Notes: generated from the letters alone by a model not told the origin. DNA of 64,000 nucleotides from Leptolinea sp. HRD-7 (GCA_024363285.1 AP024710.1:434001-498000), one strand, 5' to 3'; shown: positions 32,537-41,684, numbered from the stretch's first letter. Numbers and translations are program-made.

Positions 32537-33105
32537 AATGATTCCTTTACCTGGATGGCATCGAACAGTAACGGCATTACTTTTCGCCTTTCGCGAAGGA
32601 TAAGATGGACCATATAGCTGATGCCTAGAAGAGTTGTGCCCAGACCCACCCCCATAAAGAGCAGGCGGTATTTTGCCAGAAAAGTGGCTGCTGCGGTCAA
32701 TCCCAGGATCGGCAGAACATCCGTAACATGATGTGCGCAACATGCCACCATCGCCACAGTCGAGGTGGTTCCGCTGGCGCCCATGCTAGTTCCTGTGGCT
32801 GGAAAGCGCGACAATACAGCTGATCCTAGCTTTGTTACTGGCAAATACAGTCTTAATTTCAAAATGGTATATAAGGCAGCCTGCACCCCAAATCCGATGA
32901 TGATGGGAAACACAATCCAACGATCCTGCCAGAAAAATTCAGCAGCGTGAGCCGGGCTCTCGGCCCAGGACACAATCCCAAAGTAGAGTGCTGTAAGCAA
33001 GGCTGCGCCGATTAATCCAGCTCCTATGGGCAGAAGGATCTTTTTTTGTTTGAAGGTCAAGGTGTTTTCCATTTCATACTCGAATAACGATAGAAACAAT
33101 TTCAT
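32533..33105 (-). CDS. Membrane protein with CCAHH motif
   Basis: 190 residues, about five helices. Residues 116-125 read VACCAHHVTD, a cysteine-histidine motif in a membrane segment that suggests metal handling (MerT-like roles are known for paired membrane cysteines, though this is a different family). The start may instead be ATG 33072 (MENTLTF). Neither start has a strong ribosome site. First gene of the leftward operon; divergent from the CopZ-like gene. Confidence 0.6.
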   Translation of the reverse strand: MKLFLSLFEYEMENTLTFKQKKILLPIGAGLIGAALLTALYFGIVSWAESPAHAAEFFWQDRWIVFPIIIGFGVQAALYTILKLRLYLPVTKLGSAVLSRFPATGTSMGASGTTSTVAMVACCAHHVTDVLPILGLTAAATFLAKYRLLFMGVGLGTTLLGISYMVHLILRERRKVMPLLFDAIQVKESL

Positions 33106-33325
33106 AAAATGATACGAAGTCCAGATATGGTTGTCATGCGCCGAGTTGCCCGAATCTGGCTAAGCAATAAAGCCTATCTGTTGTGGGCGAGATAGCGCTG
33201 TTGATCGTGTTTCCATTCCGGTATGATTTGTTTATTCTTCTCCTCCTACGGGAAAAGAGCACCATTTCATATTCGGGATATATGGATGGCGCTCTTGGAT
33301 CGTTTATTATGAAAGGATATAAACA

Positions 33326-33622
33326 ATGGAAGATCACTGCCAAGTTACGCCGAACCAAAAGATAAGCTCTGCTGAGGAAAACGCAAAAACTCTGCAAGCC
33401 TACCTGGCTATCTCTAGTTTAAACTGCCCAAATTGCGCTAATCGAGTAAGGAATGCGTTGATAAGCTCCTTGGGGGTGACCGACGCGTTGGTCGATCACA
33501 TCGATGGACTGGCAGAGGTTTCATATAATCCTGATCTGATCCGCCCGACCAATTTCATGGAAATCGTCTCAAGAGCAGGTAGTGATGGCATTCACCGTTA
33601 CTCCGCAGTGGTGATTGGATAA
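33326..33622 (+). CDS. HMA-domain metallochaperone (CopZ-like)
   Basis: 98 residues with a heavy-metal-associated fold: YLAISSLNCPNCANRVRNALIS has the CxxC metal site (residues 34-37), then VDHIDGLAEVSY and the terminal helix. It likely carries copper to CopA. AAAGGAT lies seven bases before ATG 33326. The 220-base divergent gap 33106-33325 must hold its promoter, but I see no strong boxes there. Confidence 0.8.
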   Translation: MEDHCQVTPNQKISSAEENAKTLQAYLAISSLNCPNCANRVRNALISSLGVTDALVDHIDGLAEVSYNPDLIRPTNFMEIVSRAGSDGIHRYSAVVIG

Positions 33623-33670
33623 CGATATTCGGTGCCGCTCTTCCTCCGAGGCTCCTTAGAAAAGCAGGAT

Positions 33671-33713
33671 GTGGTTCAATCATGTTGAAAGACTTGTTGA
33701 ACCACATTTTCAT
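33671..33713 (+). terminator. Rho-independent terminator after the CopZ-like gene
   Basis: TGTGGTTCAA (33671-33680) pairs with TTGAACCACA (33698-33707), followed by TTTTCATTT. Confidence 0.75.
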
Positions 33714-33729
33714 TTGAAACCGGCTAGAT

Positions 33730-33784
33730 CTTTACAAAAGCTTTAGAAATGCTTCACGGTCACTTTACCCTCGACCTGTATACT
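33730..33784 (+). promoter_or_regulatory. OmpR-type box: four 11-bp direct repeats and -10
   Basis: CTTTACAAAAG, CTTTAGAAATG, CTTCACGGTCA, CTTTACCCTCG in head-to-tail register (33730-33773), then five bases and TATACT (33779-33784). No -35 is seen, so an activator is expected. The same array with the same 5-base gap is at 36598-36652. Confidence 0.78.
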
Positions 33785-33827
33785 GTGGATGTAAGTTAGA
33801 AACCAGCTTGATTAGGAGAAATTACTG

Positions 33828-34640
33828 ATGAATAAATCGTTAGGTATCGCGTTAGTGGTTATTGCCGGGGTCATCCTTAGTGCTCTGATTTTTGGGGCCG
33901 GCTTGCTCGTTGGACGTTCGAATTATGGGTCGACCAATTTTGGCCCCTCCACCATGATGGGACGGAATTTCACCAACCAAGGCAATTCGATGATGGGAAA
34001 TGGCCAGAACATGATGGGTAGCAATGGAATGATGGCCTATGGCTTCAATATGATGGGTGGTTATACCAACGGTAGTGCGGCCAACACGACACCGCTCACG
34101 ATTGATCAGGCCAAACAGGCCGTGGAAAGCTATTTGAAAGGCCTGGACAATTCCGACCTTGAGATCAAAGAAATCATGATCTTCGATAACAACGCCTATG
34201 CTCGCATCACCGAAAAGAGCACCGGTATCGGCGCGATGGAATTACTGGTTGATCCCTCCAGCCTGTCCGTTTTCCCTGAATATGGTCCCAATATGATGTG
34301 GAATCTGAAATACGGTCATATGAGCGGAAATGGGATGATGGGCGGTACTGGTGGAATGATGGGCGGCCGCGGCATGATGGGCGGTTATAACACCGCCCCA
34401 GGTGCTGTCTCGGCAACCATGACTGTAACCCCGGAGCAAGCGCTTAAGGCTGCACAGCAGTATCTCGATCAGCAGTACCCCGGCTATAAGCCTGCCGAAG
34501 ATGCCGACCCGTTCTATGGCTACTACACTATCGATATCATAAAGGATGGTCAGCCGACCGGGATGCTCAGCGTAAACGGCTTCAGCGGGCAGGTTTTCCT
34601 CCACACCTGGCATGGAACTTTTATTGAAATGTTTGAGTAA
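33828..34640 (+). CDS. Met-rich membrane-anchored protein with PepSY-like domains
   Basis: 270 residues. An N-terminal helix (GIALVVIAGVILSALIFGAGLLVG) precedes many MMG motifs (residues 43-80 and 163-190) separated by two PepSY-like domains (TIDQAKQAVESYLKGLD; TPEQALKAAQQYLDQQYPGY). Clustered methionines bind Cu(I). Its promoter carries the OmpR-type box and the two-component system next door has a Met-rich sensor loop, so it is a likely copper buffer under that system. Confidence 0.7.
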   Translation: MNKSLGIALVVIAGVILSALIFGAGLLVGRSNYGSTNFGPSTMMGRNFTNQGNSMMGNGQNMMGSNGMMAYGFNMMGGYTNGSAANTTPLTIDQAKQAVESYLKGLDNSDLEIKEIMIFDNNAYARITEKSTGIGAMELLVDPSSLSVFPEYGPNMMWNLKYGHMSGNGMMGGTGGMMGGRGMMGGYNTAPGAVSATMTVTPEQALKAAQQYLDQQYPGYKPAEDADPFYGYYTIDIIKDGQPTGMLSVNGFSGQVFLHTWHGTFIEMFE

Positions 34641-34736
34641 TCACATCTAGCTTGCCCAACTTCAGGGATCGGCCGTTCCGCCGGTCCCTGTTTGTATGTA
34701 AAATGGATAAGCAAACCTATTCGGAAGGAATCGAAA

Positions 34737-35420
34737 GTGCCAGCAGCAAAGATACTCCTGATTGACGATGAACCCTCGATCCACAATGTCGTAACTGCGT
34801 ATTTAAAAGCAGAGGGCTATGAATACCAGTCGGCTATGGATGGACCATCCGGCCTCGCTTCCGCCCGTTCCTTCAAACCGGACGTGATCATCCTGGATGT
34901 GATGCTGCCCGGTATGGATGGGATTGAGATTCTGGCAAACCTGCGACGCGAGTCGAACGTCTATGTAATCATGCTCACAGCCCGTTCAGAAGAGACCGAC
35001 AAAATCGTTGGCCTCTCCGTTGGCGCAGATGACTACCTGACCAAACCTTTCAGCCCGCGTGAGTTAATCGCCCGCATCAAGGCAGCCTTGCGTCGCATGC
35101 AAAGTCCCTCTGCCACAGTAAGCGAACCTGCCATGCTCAATTTCGCCCACCTGCGAATTGACCTCTCTGCCCGACGAGTGTGGGTGGGGGAGCGTCTAAT
35201 TGAACTGACAGCGGTAGAGTTTGATTTGTTGGTTGCGCTTGCCCAGCATCATAGCATGGTGCTGAGCCGGGAACAGTTGTTGGAAAAAGCCTGGGGATAT
35301 GATTACTACGGGGACACCCGAGTAGTGGATGTTCACATCGGTCATGTCCGCCAGAAATTGGGAGATGACCACTTTATCGAAACCATCCGTGGAGTTGGCT
35401 ATCGCTTCGAAGACAAGTAG
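34737..35420 (+). CDS. OmpR-family response regulator
   Basis: 227 residues from GTG 34737 (GGAAGGAATCGAAA just upstream). Receiver domain with ILLIDDEP, phospho-acceptor VIILDVMLPG and conserved K in DDYLTKPF; C-terminal winged helix ending VVDVHIGHVRQKLGDD and IRGVGYRFE. It pairs with the kinase eight bases downstream. The 11-bp direct repeats at 33730 and 36598 are the kind of site that OmpR/PhoB-type regulators bind. Confidence 0.93.
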   Translation: MPAAKILLIDDEPSIHNVVTAYLKAEGYEYQSAMDGPSGLASARSFKPDVIILDVMLPGMDGIEILANLRRESNVYVIMLTARSEETDKIVGLSVGADDYLTKPFSPRELIARIKAALRRMQSPSATVSEPAMLNFAHLRIDLSARRVWVGERLIELTAVEFDLLVALAQHHSMVLSREQLLEKAWGYDYYGDTRVVDVHIGHVRQKLGDDHFIETIRGVGYRFEDK

Positions 35421-35428
35421 GTGAATTT

Positions 35429-36574
35429 ATGATGAGACTTCTGCGCACACATCTCGCCTGGAAAGTATTTTTTTCGTACGTGGTGGTCGTTCTGGTCGGC
35501 GTCGTTGTTCTCGCCACTGCCACCAGTTTATCCGTTCCAGCCGCTTTCGATCGACATATGGCAGGGATGAGCGCAATGATGTCCGGTGGGGATATGATGG
35601 GAAATGCTCAACCGATGGAGGTTGAATTATTTACTAACTATACGGCATCGGTCACTGAGGCACTTTCTATGGCTGCGATCGCAGCGCTGATTGCGGCGGT
35701 GGTTGCCAGTTTCCTCGTCAGCCGCCAGGTCGTCACCCCGGTACAACGGATGATGAAGCTTAGCCACCGCATCGCGGAAGGGGAATACGAAGAAAGGCTC
35801 ACAGTCTCGAGAGGCGTGCGGTCCAATCAGTTGGATGAACTGGACCAATTGGCATTGAGTTTTAACCAGATGGCGGACAAGCTCGAAAAGACAGAAACCA
35901 TGCGCCGGCAGTTGATTGGCGACGTAACCCACGAACTGCGCACTCCCCTTGCGGCAATCAAAGGCTATATGGAAGGATTGATGGACGGAGTTCTGCCGGC
36001 AGAACAGGAAACCTACCAGCAAGTCCACACAGAAATCGATCGCCTGCAGCGTCTGGTGAACGATTTGCAGGAGCTCAGCCGGGTTGAAGCTGGGGCATTC
36101 CAACTAATGCCCATATCAATCTCACTTCCTGGCCTCATCGAAACCATCAAGGGAAATCTTGGGCATCAGTTTGAGGACAAAGGTATCCAGCTTGAAACGC
36201 AAGTGGAACCATATCTCCCGAATATCATGGTTGACAAAGATCGGATTCTTCAAGTGCTGACGAATTTGGTCGGAAACGCACTGCAATATACGCCGAGTGG
36301 TGGAAAGGTATCAATCCGAGCTGCCAGAGACAAATCCGAAATTCTCATCTCCGTTTCGGATACCGGCATCGGCATCGCTCCGGATCATCTGCCCTTCATT
36401 TTCAATCGCTTTTACCGCACGGATAAATCCAGAACGCGCGCCAGCGGGGGAAGCGGGATTGGATTGACCATTGCGCAAGCGCTAGTCAAGGCGCACCATG
36501 GTCGCATCTGGGCAGAAAGCGCAGGCGAAGGAAAAGGCAGCTCATTTCATTTTACGCTCCCGGCGGCTGGATAA
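35429..36574 (+). CDS. Sensor histidine kinase with Met-rich extracytoplasmic loop
   Basis: 381 residues. Helix 1 (about 11-32), a short outer loop with HMAGMSAMMSGGDMMGNAQPM, helix 2 (about 78-97), HAMP (VVTPVQRMMKLSHRIAEGEY), HisKA with DVTHELRTP (His about 169) and HATPase_c with NLVGNALQYTP, DTGIGI and GGSGIGLT. The Met-rich loop is a plausible copper sensor, as in CusS-type kinases. Confidence 0.92.
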   Translation: MMRLLRTHLAWKVFFSYVVVVLVGVVVLATATSLSVPAAFDRHMAGMSAMMSGGDMMGNAQPMEVELFTNYTASVTEALSMAAIAALIAAVVASFLVSRQVVTPVQRMMKLSHRIAEGEYEERLTVSRGVRSNQLDELDQLALSFNQMADKLEKTETMRRQLIGDVTHELRTPLAAIKGYMEGLMDGVLPAEQETYQQVHTEIDRLQRLVNDLQELSRVEAGAFQLMPISISLPGLIETIKGNLGHQFEDKGIQLETQVEPYLPNIMVDKDRILQVLTNLVGNALQYTPSGGKVSIRAARDKSEILISVSDTGIGIAPDHLPFIFNRFYRTDKSRTRASGGSGIGLTIAQALVKAHHGRIWAESAGEGKGSSFHFTLPAAG

Positions 36575-36597
36575 TCCATTTTTACTTTTACGAACAT

Positions 36598-36652
36598 CTT
36601 CATCAAAGCTTTACATTTGCTTCAAAGAAACTTTACCCCGCTAAGTTATCAT
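36598..36652 (+). promoter_or_regulatory. OmpR-type box, second copy: four 11-bp repeats and -10
   Basis: CTTCATCAAAG, CTTTACATTTG, CTTCAAAGAAA, CTTTACCCCGC (36598-36641), five bases, TATCAT (36647-36652). Register and distance equal the copy at 33730. Confidence 0.78.
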
Positions 36653-36720
36653 TTAAAAGTAAGAACAAGAAAATACAATTTGAACAACGGATTAGATCCG
36701 AAAAAAAAGGATGGAACACT

Positions 36721-36975
36721 ATGATGGGTAATTTTGGATACGGTGGTATGGGTTGGATCGGAATGATCCTGGGTCTGGTGATTACTATTGCTGTAATCAT
36801 TGGCCTGGTATTACTGGTTGTGTGGGCGGTTCGCCGGATGAGCGGGAATAATGCTCAGCCTGGTTCCCAAAATTTGACCGGGCAGTCGGCCCGCGATATT
36901 GCCCAGGCTCGCTACGCTAAGGGCGAAATTAACCGCGAAGAATACCAGCAGATTTTATCGGATCTGGGCCGCTAA
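36721..36975 (+). CDS. SHOCT-domain membrane protein
   Basis: 84 residues. Met/Gly start (MMGNFGYGGMGW), one helix (MILGLVITIAVIIGLVLLVVWAV), then a SHOCT C-terminus (DIAQARYAKGEINREEYQQI). SHOCT domains are small multimer-forming helices often found in membrane-stress proteins. It follows the OmpR-type box by 68 bases and is paired with a second SHOCT gene. Confidence 0.82.
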   Translation: MMGNFGYGGMGWIGMILGLVITIAVIIGLVLLVVWAVRRMSGNNAQPGSQNLTGQSARDIAQARYAKGEINREEYQQILSDLGR

Positions 36976-36987
36976 GGTAGGTGTGTC

Positions 36988-37206
36988 ATGATGGGATTTG
37001 GAATGCTGGGTGGCATGTTCTTATTCTGGGTCGTACTGATCGTTCTGGCCGTGTTAGTGGTACGGGGGCTGTTCCAATCGAAGCAATCAGTTGGCAACAA
37101 CCATGCGAATGCTCCTCTTTCAGCCTTAGAAATTATTGAACAGCGCTACGCCAGAGGTGAGATCACACAGGAACAATTCCTACAAATGCAGAAAGACATT
37201 CAATAG
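36988..37206 (+). CDS. Second SHOCT-domain membrane protein
   Basis: 72 residues with helix MLGGMFLFWVVLIVLAVLVV and SHOCT end ALEIIEQRYARGEITQEQF. Paralogue of the gene 12 bases upstream. Last gene before a strong terminator. Confidence 0.82.
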   Translation: MMGFGMLGGMFLFWVVLIVLAVLVVRGLFQSKQSVGNNHANAPLSALEIIEQRYARGEITQEQFLQMQKDIQ

Positions 37207-37226
37207 AACAGTGCCGCAAACAAATC

Positions 37227-37266
37227 ATCGCAGCCTCTCGATTACAACTGAGGCTGCGATTTTTTG
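37227..37266 (+). terminator. Rho-independent terminator after SHOCT genes
   Basis: ATCGCAGCCTC (37227-37237) pairs with GAGGCTGCGAT (37250-37260), followed by TTTTT. Confidence 0.85.
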
Positions 37267-37298
37267 GCTCTGCTTATGGTTCACTCGATTCGACAGCC

Positions 37299-37496
37299 TC
37301 AATCCTCTTCGGTTGGGTGCTCTACTTCCCCTCGCATGAAAGCATCCGGCGCTTGCTCGTAAACTCTCAGGCATGCTATGTTGCAAAAATACACTCGGAC
37401 ACTCTGATAAATCGCCGAAGGGAAACGCTCCGGATTACGGATGACACCGCCACACGCAGTTTTCATTCCTTCTTGTTGATTACCTTGGTCTTCCAC
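37299..37496 (-). CDS. YHS-like small metal-binding protein
   Basis: 65 residues. CGGVIRNPERFPSAIYQSVRVYFC...CLRVYEQAPDAFM resembles YHS domains (metal-binding Cys with YxFC...C). GTG 37496 follows GGAGGATAG; ATG 37466 is an alternative. It lies at the 3' side of the M23 peptidase gene, same strand. Function unknown; metal binding is likely. Confidence 0.6.
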   Translation of the reverse strand: MEDQGNQQEGMKTACGGVIRNPERFPSAIYQSVRVYFCNIACLRVYEQAPDAFMRGEVEHPTEED

Positions 37497-37519
37497 CTAT
37501 CCTCCAACACGAACGATAA

Positions 37520-38560
37520 CTATGGTAAAAAATCCGCGGGATTTAGGAATCCGCCGGCATCTATGCGTATGCGGAAATCAATATGATTCCCAGTGGAATT
37601 ACCAGTGCTACCCGATTCTGCAATTTGCTGGCCCTTTACTACGCCTTGACCTTCGCGAACAAGATTGGCGTAATTATGCCCATAATAGCTCCAGTAACCA
37701 TTTCCATGGTCGATGATTACCAGGTTCCCAAAACCAGTTGTATCCCAGCCAGAGAAAATCACGGTTCCACTATCGGACGCAAAAATGGGTTGGCGCTCAT
37801 AAGTGCCTACATCAATCCCAAGATGGCCGCTCCAATAAGGTTGGGTAATTACGATTGGAGAGATCGGCCATGAAAAATAGCTACTACCAATATAAGCCAG
37901 AGGCCCCGAATAATAACCCGGAGATTTTCTCCCTTTACCTGGGAGTACCCTGGGGCTTGGCTCCTGCCACACGATTTGTTTTTTTCCTCCAGGAACAATG
38001 ATCTGACTCTCTGCAAGCAATTTATCAGGCATCGCTCCTCGAAAATTGTTCCCAATAAAATTGACAATCTCATCGATCGAAACACCATACAACGCCTGAA
38101 TTCGTTCCAAGGTGTCTCCTTCGCGAACAGTATGCAAGACTCCATCGACCGGTAGAATATTTAGCATCACCCCAACACGCAACGAACCAGCATTGGTACT
38201 TAATCCTTCATTGCTCCATAAAATCGTTTCAGGCTGGATATTATGTTTCTTGGCAATCGTCCAGGCTGTATCTCCTTTTTCCACAGTATGTTGAGTTACA
38301 GCAAATCTTGGCTGGGTTGGCCGGTAAGTATGTAGGTCCGCCAAACGGCTTATCGAGCTCAATTTTGTAGATGGAGAAAACGTGGGTATATCAATACGCC
38401 CGCCATACACAATGGTATTCGGTGTAGGTGGGATACTCTTCTCCAGATCAGCCTTCGCCTGAACAGGTGCTGCGAACCTGTAAACAACCCAAGCGCCAAT
38501 CATCAAAACGAAAGAAACAACCACCCAGGAGAGGAAATTGACAAGCCTACTCGATGTCAT
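37520..38560 (-). CDS. LysM/M23-type cell-wall peptidase
   Basis: 346 residues: N-terminal helix (8-30), two LysM domains (VEKGDTAWTIAKKHNIQPETI; VREGDTLERIQALYGVSIDEI), and a C-terminal M23 domain (HLGIDVG, SDSGTVIFSG, GHNYANL). The usual HxH zinc motif reads HIDFRI, with Asp for the second His, so zinc binding or activity may be altered. It binds peptidoglycan outside the membrane. It ends 23 bases before the YHS gene and follows the TIGR03663 gene by 4. Confidence 0.85.
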   Translation of the reverse strand: MTSSRLVNFLSWVVVSFVLMIGAWVVYRFAAPVQAKADLEKSIPPTPNTIVYGGRIDIPTFSPSTKLSSISRLADLHTYRPTQPRFAVTQHTVEKGDTAWTIAKKHNIQPETILWSNEGLSTNAGSLRVGVMLNILPVDGVLHTVREGDTLERIQALYGVSIDEIVNFIGNNFRGAMPDKLLAESQIIVPGGKKQIVWQEPSPRVLPGKGRKSPGYYSGPLAYIGSSYFSWPISPIVITQPYWSGHLGIDVGTYERQPIFASDSGTVIFSGWDTTGFGNLVIIDHGNGYWSYYGHNYANLVREGQGVVKGQQIAESGSTGNSTGNHIDFRIRIDAGGFLNPADFLP

Positions 38561-38564
38561 AGGC

Positions 38565-41500
38565 CTAAGGCTGGATCGGCGGGTACTTTACGACCCGGTT
38601 ATTGCCGGCATCGACAATCCACAAGCTTCCATCTGGACCTAAAGCCAATCCATTCGGTAAACCAAAGGATCCATCTTCGGGTCCGTACTGGCCAAACGCA
38701 GCCAGAGGTTCGCCCGAAGCTGAGAAAACGATCACCCGGTATCCTTCCGGATCGGTCAGATAGATACGATTATCGGGTCCAACCGACAGGTAAGGTTTGT
38801 TGTCTACCGAGCTACTCCCCCAGCCCTGCACGTTAAAGCTGGAAATATATTTACCCTCCGGAGAAAATACTACCACGCGCATGTTCCAGGTGTCGGCTAC
38901 GTAGATATATCCTTCCGGGCCGAGCGCGATGCCCACGGGTTCATCTAACTGACCATCGCCCCCAGTGGCGAACTCGAACAAGGCTGTACCTTCCGAGGAA
39001 AAAACCACCACACGCTTATTGCCTGCGTCTGTGACATAGAGGCGACCATCACTGGCAACCGCGATACCACGTGGTCCCCACAGTCGATCCAACCCATCAC
39101 TTGCAAGACCAGAGGATCCCCACTCAACTACAAACTTACCTTGTGAGTCGAACTTCTGAATGCGATGATTCCAGGTATCCGCAACCAATACATTGCCATC
39201 GCCGTCCAAGGCAATTCCCCAGGGTTCGTTAAGCGTTCCCGCCGCGGGCGGTGATTGTCCATCTGGAGTCCGGCTGCCCCAGGATAACAGCAGCTCACCC
39301 TGCGAGTTATATTTCGCGATCCTAGAATTGCCGCTATCCACGACGTAAATGCTGCCGTCTCTACTGATTGCAAGATTGCGGGGTGTATTCAATTCGCCGG
39401 TGGTGATAACAAATTCCGGTTTTATCGTTTTTTGGATGTTTACATAAGCATCCGCTTGCTGGGGGATATCTGCCAGAACACTTGACCCCAGGCTGAGAGA
39501 AAGCATTTGTAAAGCAATATCCTTGCGAACATAAACCCGCATTTTCTCTGCCAATGGCCAGTCGGTAGGTGGCTTGAGCGAAGTTCCAGTCAGTGAGCTA
39601 TAACGGGTGTAATCCCGTTTCCACAGGATATCCCAAAGGGCAGCGCGTAGATCGGGATTCGCTAACGCCTTGCGGATTCGGCCCCAGGTCAGGTTTTTAT
39701 AATCCTCAATAGGCCACCACATGCGAATTACCTCAAAACGATGATACCTGGAACCAAGCATCAGTTCGACCTTGTTCCAGTTGGACGGACCTGCCAATAC
39801 CACCGGCGCATCCAGGGCCTCCCGGTTTGGTTGCGAGCCATAAAACGAGCTGTTGGGGTAATCTTTGAGGTACCAGCTCATCGGCCACGACACGTCTGAA
39901 TCGTAGGCAATTTTCAAATCCTCACCGGTACCCGTATGGGTGGCAATGGATTGGATATCATCCAGTACCCATTTAACTCCCGGCGCGCCGTGAGCGTAAT
40001 CGATGTACTCGGTGGAATCGTCATAGTTGATGTAATTCACAAAAAAGGAAGTCCGCATGGTCAGTAGAGTAACTATCCCGATGGCAACTAACCCCATCCG
40101 TTTGAAAAAGCCTTTCGGTTTCGAATGGATGACGTCATCTACCCATATCCCTTCCACCATCTGACCAATCCACCACGCTGCCAACAATAGGAAAGGCACG
40201 GTAATATGCGTGGAAAGCCAGGGCATTTTCTCTCCAGCCAGGGAGAGGGCGAGGAAAATTCCCGCGGCCCACCATAAAGCGAAGGGGATGAAGTTGCGTG
40301 CCAATTCCGGCAATTGTTTCCGGCGGATAAAAAATAAGATAGCCGCACCAATCCCACCGATCAAAGGAAGATATTCGTAAATCGGAAAGACGATCAGGAA
40401 GTAGTACCAGGGTTGTCCACCTCGCGCCACTCCTTGCTGAGACAACCAGTACCCCAAAGAACCGATAAACCCACTGGCAATTCCAGTCGGGTTGGTAAAA
40501 AAGGTGGTAAACAAAAGCAGGTCGATCCCCAGGAATAGGCATGCCAGTTTTAACCAACGTTGGCTTCCCCAGACTATGCCCAATCCGGTAGAGACTACCG
40601 AGAAAACACCGAACAGCGCCCACAGTCGGACACCAGATGGATTGGACATCCATTCGGTGCCTTGACTCCCCAGGACAGATAGATCTACAAATGCAGCGCC
40701 AGTCAATCGGGAGAAAAACAGGTTGATGATTGGCAGCGCGATTGTGGACGAAAAGAAGGCTCCTAAAGTGACCATCAGTACGAGTAGATCAAATTCCGGC
40801 GATGTTGTTATCACTTTCCACCGTACACCATATTTCCACCCAATGCGGACAAGAAGATAACTGGCAAAGATCGCAAGGTAAATGAAGGTAATCTCCATTG
40901 TGGAGAACATCAGCGCCAATGCTGCCACAAATATGACCAGGTATCGTTCTTTCCGCTGGAAGAGATATCCAAAAATTGAGTACACCGCCAGCAGCATCCA
41001 AGCAATCACCAGAATATCGTGCCGGATATAACGCGAGTAGTACAACACGTAAGGAGAGATCAAAAATAGCAAGGAGGCGATCAGCGTTCCTGATCTTCCA
41101 AGCCAGGGTTTGAGCAGTTGAGGAATAACAATCGCGATGAATGAACCAAGAATCAACGGGATCAACCGCGAAGTGAAATCGTTCGCCCCCAAAAGAATGT
41201 TGATCAACGCAGTCGACTCAAACAAGAAGGGCCCATGCATCATGGGGGTATGGATAAACCCTTTGCCAGTTGCCAATAGCCACGAATAATAGACGTGCAA
41301 ACTTTCATCGTGGCTCATGACGCGCTCCCCCAGGCCAATCAAACGGGTAAGGATCACGGCGCATGCGAGCGTGAGTGCTATTCCTTGTTCCAGCGTTATG
41401 GTCAAAGGTCGATTAAGTTGGGAAAGGAAAATAAGTATTCTGGACCCGGATCGGGCCGGATTTGCGAATTGGGGTTCAGTATCGCTGGCTCTCTCCACGA

Positions 41501-41570
41501 GGCTGGTTTCTCCTAGACACTCATAAATATGGGTGAATTTCCTTCTAACCAGTCTATCGTTAAGGATCAT
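38565..41570 (-). CDS. TIGR03663-type membrane glycosyltransferase-like protein with C-terminal NHL repeats
   Basis: About 1,000 residues. The first 550 hold about a dozen helices with MSHDESLHVYYSW in the first outer loop, as in GT-C/PMT-type glycosyltransferases (Asp-Glu). After about 700 come at least six NHL repeats (GNSRIAKYNSQGE, WNHRIQKFDSQGK, GNKRVVVFSSEG, WNMRVVVFSPEG), a beta-propeller. ATG 41570 has no ribosome site; GTG 41498 after AGGAG is a likely alternative, and a promoter at 41551 would require it. Confidence 0.85.
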   Translation of the reverse strand: MILNDRLVRRKFTHIYECLGETSLVERASDTEPQFANPARSGSRILIFLSQLNRPLTITLEQGIALTLACAVILTRLIGLGERVMSHDESLHVYYSWLLATGKGFIHTPMMHGPFLFESTALINILLGANDFTSRLIPLILGSFIAIVIPQLLKPWLGRSGTLIASLLFLISPYVLYYSRYIRHDILVIAWMLLAVYSIFGYLFQRKERYLVIFVAALALMFSTMEITFIYLAIFASYLLVRIGWKYGVRWKVITTSPEFDLLVLMVTLGAFFSSTIALPIINLFFSRLTGAAFVDLSVLGSQGTEWMSNPSGVRLWALFGVFSVVSTGLGIVWGSQRWLKLACLFLGIDLLLFTTFFTNPTGIASGFIGSLGYWLSQQGVARGGQPWYYFLIVFPIYEYLPLIGGIGAAILFFIRRKQLPELARNFIPFALWWAAGIFLALSLAGEKMPWLSTHITVPFLLLAAWWIGQMVEGIWVDDVIHSKPKGFFKRMGLVAIGIVTLLTMRTSFFVNYINYDDSTEYIDYAHGAPGVKWVLDDIQSIATHTGTGEDLKIAYDSDVSWPMSWYLKDYPNSSFYGSQPNREALDAPVVLAGPSNWNKVELMLGSRYHRFEVIRMWWPIEDYKNLTWGRIRKALANPDLRAALWDILWKRDYTRYSSLTGTSLKPPTDWPLAEKMRVYVRKDIALQMLSLSLGSSVLADIPQQADAYVNIQKTIKPEFVITTGELNTPRNLAISRDGSIYVVDSGNSRIAKYNSQGELLLSWGSRTPDGQSPPAAGTLNEPWGIALDGDGNVLVADTWNHRIQKFDSQGKFVVEWGSSGLASDGLDRLWGPRGIAVASDGRLYVTDAGNKRVVVFSSEGTALFEFATGGDGQLDEPVGIALGPEGYIYVADTWNMRVVVFSPEGKYISSFNVQGWGSSSVDNKPYLSVGPDNRIYLTDPEGYRVIVFSASGEPLAAFGQYGPEDGSFGLPNGLALGPDGSLWIVDAGNNRVVKYPPIQP

Positions 41571-41600
41571 TTTTATGAATAGGTTCTATTGCCCCTCAGG

Positions 41601-41620
41601 GGTAGGGCAATATTGCTTAT
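41601..41620. promoter_or_regulatory. Cluster palindrome, site 1
   Basis: GGTAGGGCAATATTGCTTAT, one base longer than the others. It lies 65 bases before the TlpA-like gene. On the minus strand it is 45 bases from TAGACT (41551-41556), facing the TIGR03663 gene. Confidence 0.6.
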
Positions 41621-41684
41621 GTCGCACCGTTGATTCTTGGATTATTCAGGAGGTATATTAAAGCCGGATTGACCATGGTGGCTT

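Noticed and set aside
33183..33365. 60-codon frame before the CopZ-like gene
   Set aside because: It overlaps the CopZ-like start in another frame and lacks a ribosome site.
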